A DNA stretch of 64,000 nucleotides from Stenotrophomonas nematodicola (GTDB taxonomy: Bacteria; Pseudomonadota; Gammaproteobacteria; Xanthomonadales; Xanthomonadaceae), in the NCBI RefSeq assembly GCF_009467805.1, contig NZ_WIAY01000003.1, positions 124,001-188,000 of the forward strand. Reading direction: 5' to 3'. A program made the position numbers and the translations under genes. Under the pieces are notes generated by a model. The model was not told the DNA's origin. It worked only from the letters and a program-made list of their open reading frames with translations, and ran no database searches. Shown in pieces: positions 62,032-64,000 of the stretch (the stretch's first letter is position 1; each line of letters starts with the position of its first letter).

Positions 62032-63166
62032 CGGCACCCTCCGACGTTGACGGGGTGGAGGCGGTGCCCTGGCCCGGCAGTGGCTGCAGCTCGGCGGTCA
62101 ACGTGAAGCGGTCGCGGCCGGCGGCGCCACCGTCGGCCTGCAGCACACCGGTCAGGTTGACCTTGCGCCACAACGGCGACACCTGCAGCAGCGGCACCAG
62201 CTGCGAGGCTTCACGGCTGAGCCCGATCAACTGCAGCGTGTTGCCTTCGATGGACAGCTTCTCCAGATAGGTTCCGTCGGGCAGCAGCCGGGTCAGCTCG
62301 TTCCAGATTTCCACGCTGCTGGCATGGCGCCCGCGCTGTTGTTCCAGGAACGCCGCACCGTCCACCAGCGACTGCAGCTGCTGGCGTTCGGCCGCCACCT
62401 GGCGGGCGTCGCGCGCCGCTGCATCGACCTGCGCCCGCAGGCGCTCGGCCGCCGCCTGGCGGTTGTCCAGCAGCTGCAGGCCAGCAAGTACCAGCAGCAG
62501 CACGCTGGCCGCGCCCAGCAGCAGGTTCCAGCGCCGCATCGGATCGCGCGTGGCCTGGCGCTGTGCCGGCGGCAGCAGGTTCACGCCGAGCGGCACGCCG
62601 GCTGCATCGACCGCATCCAGTCCGGCCAGCCCCTGCGACCACGCGCCGTACTGCTGCGCCCACTGCGCCAGCGCCTGCAGCGGCACCACCACCAGTTCGA
62701 CCTGGAGCTGGCCGTCGTCGAGCACGCCGAGCTCGCGTACGTCGAAGGCGACCTGGCTTGCATCGAACGGCGTCTGCCGGTCGATCTCGAAACGCACCAC
62801 GTCGTGCAGCCGCTCGGCCGCGGCCGCCGGCAGCCGCAGTGGCCGCCGCAGCACCGCCGAGGCCGGCAGCAGCCAATGCCGCGGCAGGGTACGCAGGCGT
62901 GCGTCGAGGAGACTGTCCAGCGCAGTGGGCGACGTCGAGAGCGGCACGTCCACGACCGGGCCGATCATCGCGCCGGTTTCCTGCATCAGGCGCACCTGCC
63001 CCGCCTGCACGGACAGCAGCAGGCGCGAGCGCGACCAGCCCAGCGCCCACTGCCAGCGCGCCGGCAACCACGCCAGCAGCGAACGCCGCCACCAGCGCAG
63101 GCCACGGCCCACACCCGGCGCCATCTGCCCCTGCGCCCGCACCAGACTGTCACGCCATGCCGTCAT
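62006..63166 (-). CDS. gspL: GspL, type II secretion platform protein
   Basis: 386-aa protein: an N-terminal actin-like cytoplasmic domain (LPRHWLLPASAVLRRPLRLP, VVRFEIDRQTPFDASQVAFDVREL), a membrane segment (LLLGAASVLLLVLAGLQLL, near 220), then a PilN-like coiled coil and ferredoxin-like domain (EIWNELTRLLPDGTYLEKLSI). This matches GspL of the XpsL type, which recruits the ATPase GspE. The start overlaps the gspK stop (ATGA). Confidence 0.88.
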   Translation of the reverse strand: MTAWRDSLVRAQGQMAPGVGRGLRWWRRSLLAWLPARWQWALGWSRSRLLLSVQAGQVRLMQETGAMIGPVVDVPLSTSPTALDSLLDARLRTLPRHWLLPASAVLRRPLRLPAAAAERLHDVVRFEIDRQTPFDASQVAFDVRELGVLDDGQLQVELVVVPLQALAQWAQQYGAWSQGLAGLDAVDAAGVPLGVNLLPPAQRQATRDPMRRWNLLLGAASVLLLVLAGLQLLDNRQAAAERLRAQVDAAARDARQVAAERQQLQSLVDGAAFLEQQRGRHASSVEIWNELTRLLPDGTYLEKLSIEGNTLQLIGLSREASQLVPLLQVSPLWRKVNLTGVLQADGGAAGRDRFTLTAELQPLPGQGTASTPSTSEGADGATNDTP

Positions 63167-64000
63167 CGTGCTGCCATTCCCTGTTCCCAGCGAAACACTG
63201 TGTAGACCCTTCCCGGCGTACCCGCCGACCCCATCCGCACGACGGCGCGCAACACCGAAACACGGCCCCGCGCGTCCGTGGCGCGGCTCTCGATACTATA
63301 GGTGCCGCCGCCGCTGGCAAGCGGTGCGACAGGAACACCGGCTTCGACCGCCGCCTGCGCACGCTCGCGTTCGGCCAGCAGCCGCTCGGCATCCAGCCCC
63401 AGCGCGCTCAATACCGGACCGGCGGCGAAGCGAGGGTCCGGCCGCGACTGGCGGCTGTACAGCGTCAGCATCGGCTCCATGCGCGCATACAGCGCCGCAT
63501 CCATGCCGAGCACCCGCTGCAGTTCGCCCAGGCTGTCAAAGCGCGCATTGCGCGCGCCATACGGCAGCCCGGCTGCCCGGTAGTCCGCCGTTTCGGCGCC
63601 GCCGCCGGGTTGCTTTAGGTTGTCGGCGTCGCGCCAGTCCAGGATCGCCCCGGCCAACTGCTGGGCACGTGGCGGCGGTTCACCCAGCGCGCGCAGGAAG
63701 CCGGACAACAACGCCGCATCGGCAAGGTTGAGATTGATCTTGCCGTTCTCATCGACGATACGCAGGTCGATACGGCGTTCGTCGAACTGCCACCGGTAGC
63801 GCCGGCCATCGGGTACCCACGCCGGCTGCGTGGCGGTGGGCTGCAGGCGGTGCAGCGCGTATTCCAGGCCCGCCCGCGCATGCTCCTGGCCGATTGCGTC
63901 ATCGCCGACCACGCGTTGCTGAAGATGCTCCACCCGGGCGGTAAGCGCGTACGCGCCCACCACGGCCGTCAGCAGCGCGATCAGCCACAGCACCAGTACC
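63163..64000 (-). CDS. gspK: GspK, minor pseudopilin (partial, N-terminus outside window)
   Basis: The last 279 codons of the large minor pseudopilin of type II secretion. The visible start (VLVLWLIALLTAVVGAYALTARVEHL) is the hydrophobic pseudopilin helix; the prepilin cleavage site lies just beyond the right edge. IDLRIVDENGKINLNLADAALL, DWRDADN, NARFDSLGELQRVLGM and the SAM-like helical domain are typical GspK. The frame stays open to the window end, so the gene is cut by the window, not broken. Confidence 0.9.
   Translation of the reverse strand, partial: VLVLWLIALLTAVVGAYALTARVEHLQQRVVGDDAIGQEHARAGLEYALHRLQPTATQPAWVPDGRRYRWQFDERRIDLRIVDENGKINLNLADAALLSGFLRALGEPPPRAQQLAGAILDWRDADNLKQPGGGAETADYRAAGLPYGARNARFDSLGELQRVLGMDAALYARMEPMLTLYSRQSRPDPRFAAGPVLSALGLDAERLLAERERAQAAVEAGVPVAPLASGGGTYSIESRATDARGRVSVLRAVVRMGSAGTPGRVYTVFRWEQGMAAR

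Overview
The window is GC-rich, densely packed gammaproteobacterial chromosome and looks like a Stenotrophomonas (Xanthomonadaceae). The grounds are two tandem GTAG-headed palindromes of the SMAG type (26651-26740), an Ax21-like outer-membrane protein, a type II secretion cluster in the Xanthomonas xps order with a lipoprotein secretin, and a meso-DAP MurE. There is no tRNA, rRNA, insertion sequence, integrase or CRISPR array; the only non-coding RNA genes seen are rnpB and an FMN riboswitch.

Layout. (1) 1-9400, minus strand: the division/cell-wall cluster mraZ-rsmH-ftsL-ftsI-murE-murF-mraY-ftsW-murG(partial), almost every junction a 1-11 nt overlap, behind a promoter overlapped by five MraZ-type boxes at 10-bp period. 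(2) 9.6-15.9 kb: a TANGO2-like protein, rnpB, rsmI, and a plus-strand run of LpoA-like lipoprotein, YraN, a YdjM-like membrane protein and a GlcD-type FAD oxidase. (3) 16.1-24.7 kb, accessory: three tandem pertactin-like autotransporters with different N-terminal passengers, near-identical barrels and a Pro-Val-Asp tripeptide stalk of 35, 9 and 10 units. Each is preceded by the same TGCAA-N4-TTGCA palindrome, and a remnant of a further copy lies between the first two. (4) 24.7-34 kb: riboflavin/thiamine/folate housekeeping (ribE-ribB-ribH-nusB-thiL under an FMN riboswitch; glyA, three small membrane paralogues, nrdR, ribD), with an ax21-like gene between ribD and ribE. (5) 34-39.3 kb: an RcnB-like protein, ettA, two large intergenic palindromes, a purine permease and a DUF4434 lipoprotein.

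(6) 39.3-55.0 kb, the most interesting part: an uninterrupted eleven-gene minus-strand operon read from wecB at 55045. It joins an Nfr-type exopolysaccharide machine (UDP-GlcNAc 2-epimerase, BcsB-like periplasmic protein, NfrB-like glycosyltransferase with two MshEN-like c-di-GMP modules, NfrA-like TPR/beta-barrel exporter) to a carrier-protein-based acylation module: two AlgX/AlgJ-like SGNH proteins, an MBOAT acyltransferase, an acyl/peptidyl carrier protein, a DltA-like amino-acid adenylating enzyme, an AlgF-like protein and an acyl-CoA-dehydrogenase-like flavoprotein. My reading is a c-di-GMP-controlled, probably ManNAc-containing polymer decorated with an amino acid, possibly an oxidised one such as pyrrole-2-carboxyl. 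Two CRP/Clp-like sites lie upstream.

(7) 55.2-64 kb: pncB, two glycosyltransferase-like genes, and the distal part of the type II secretion operon (gspK partial, L, M, N, D).
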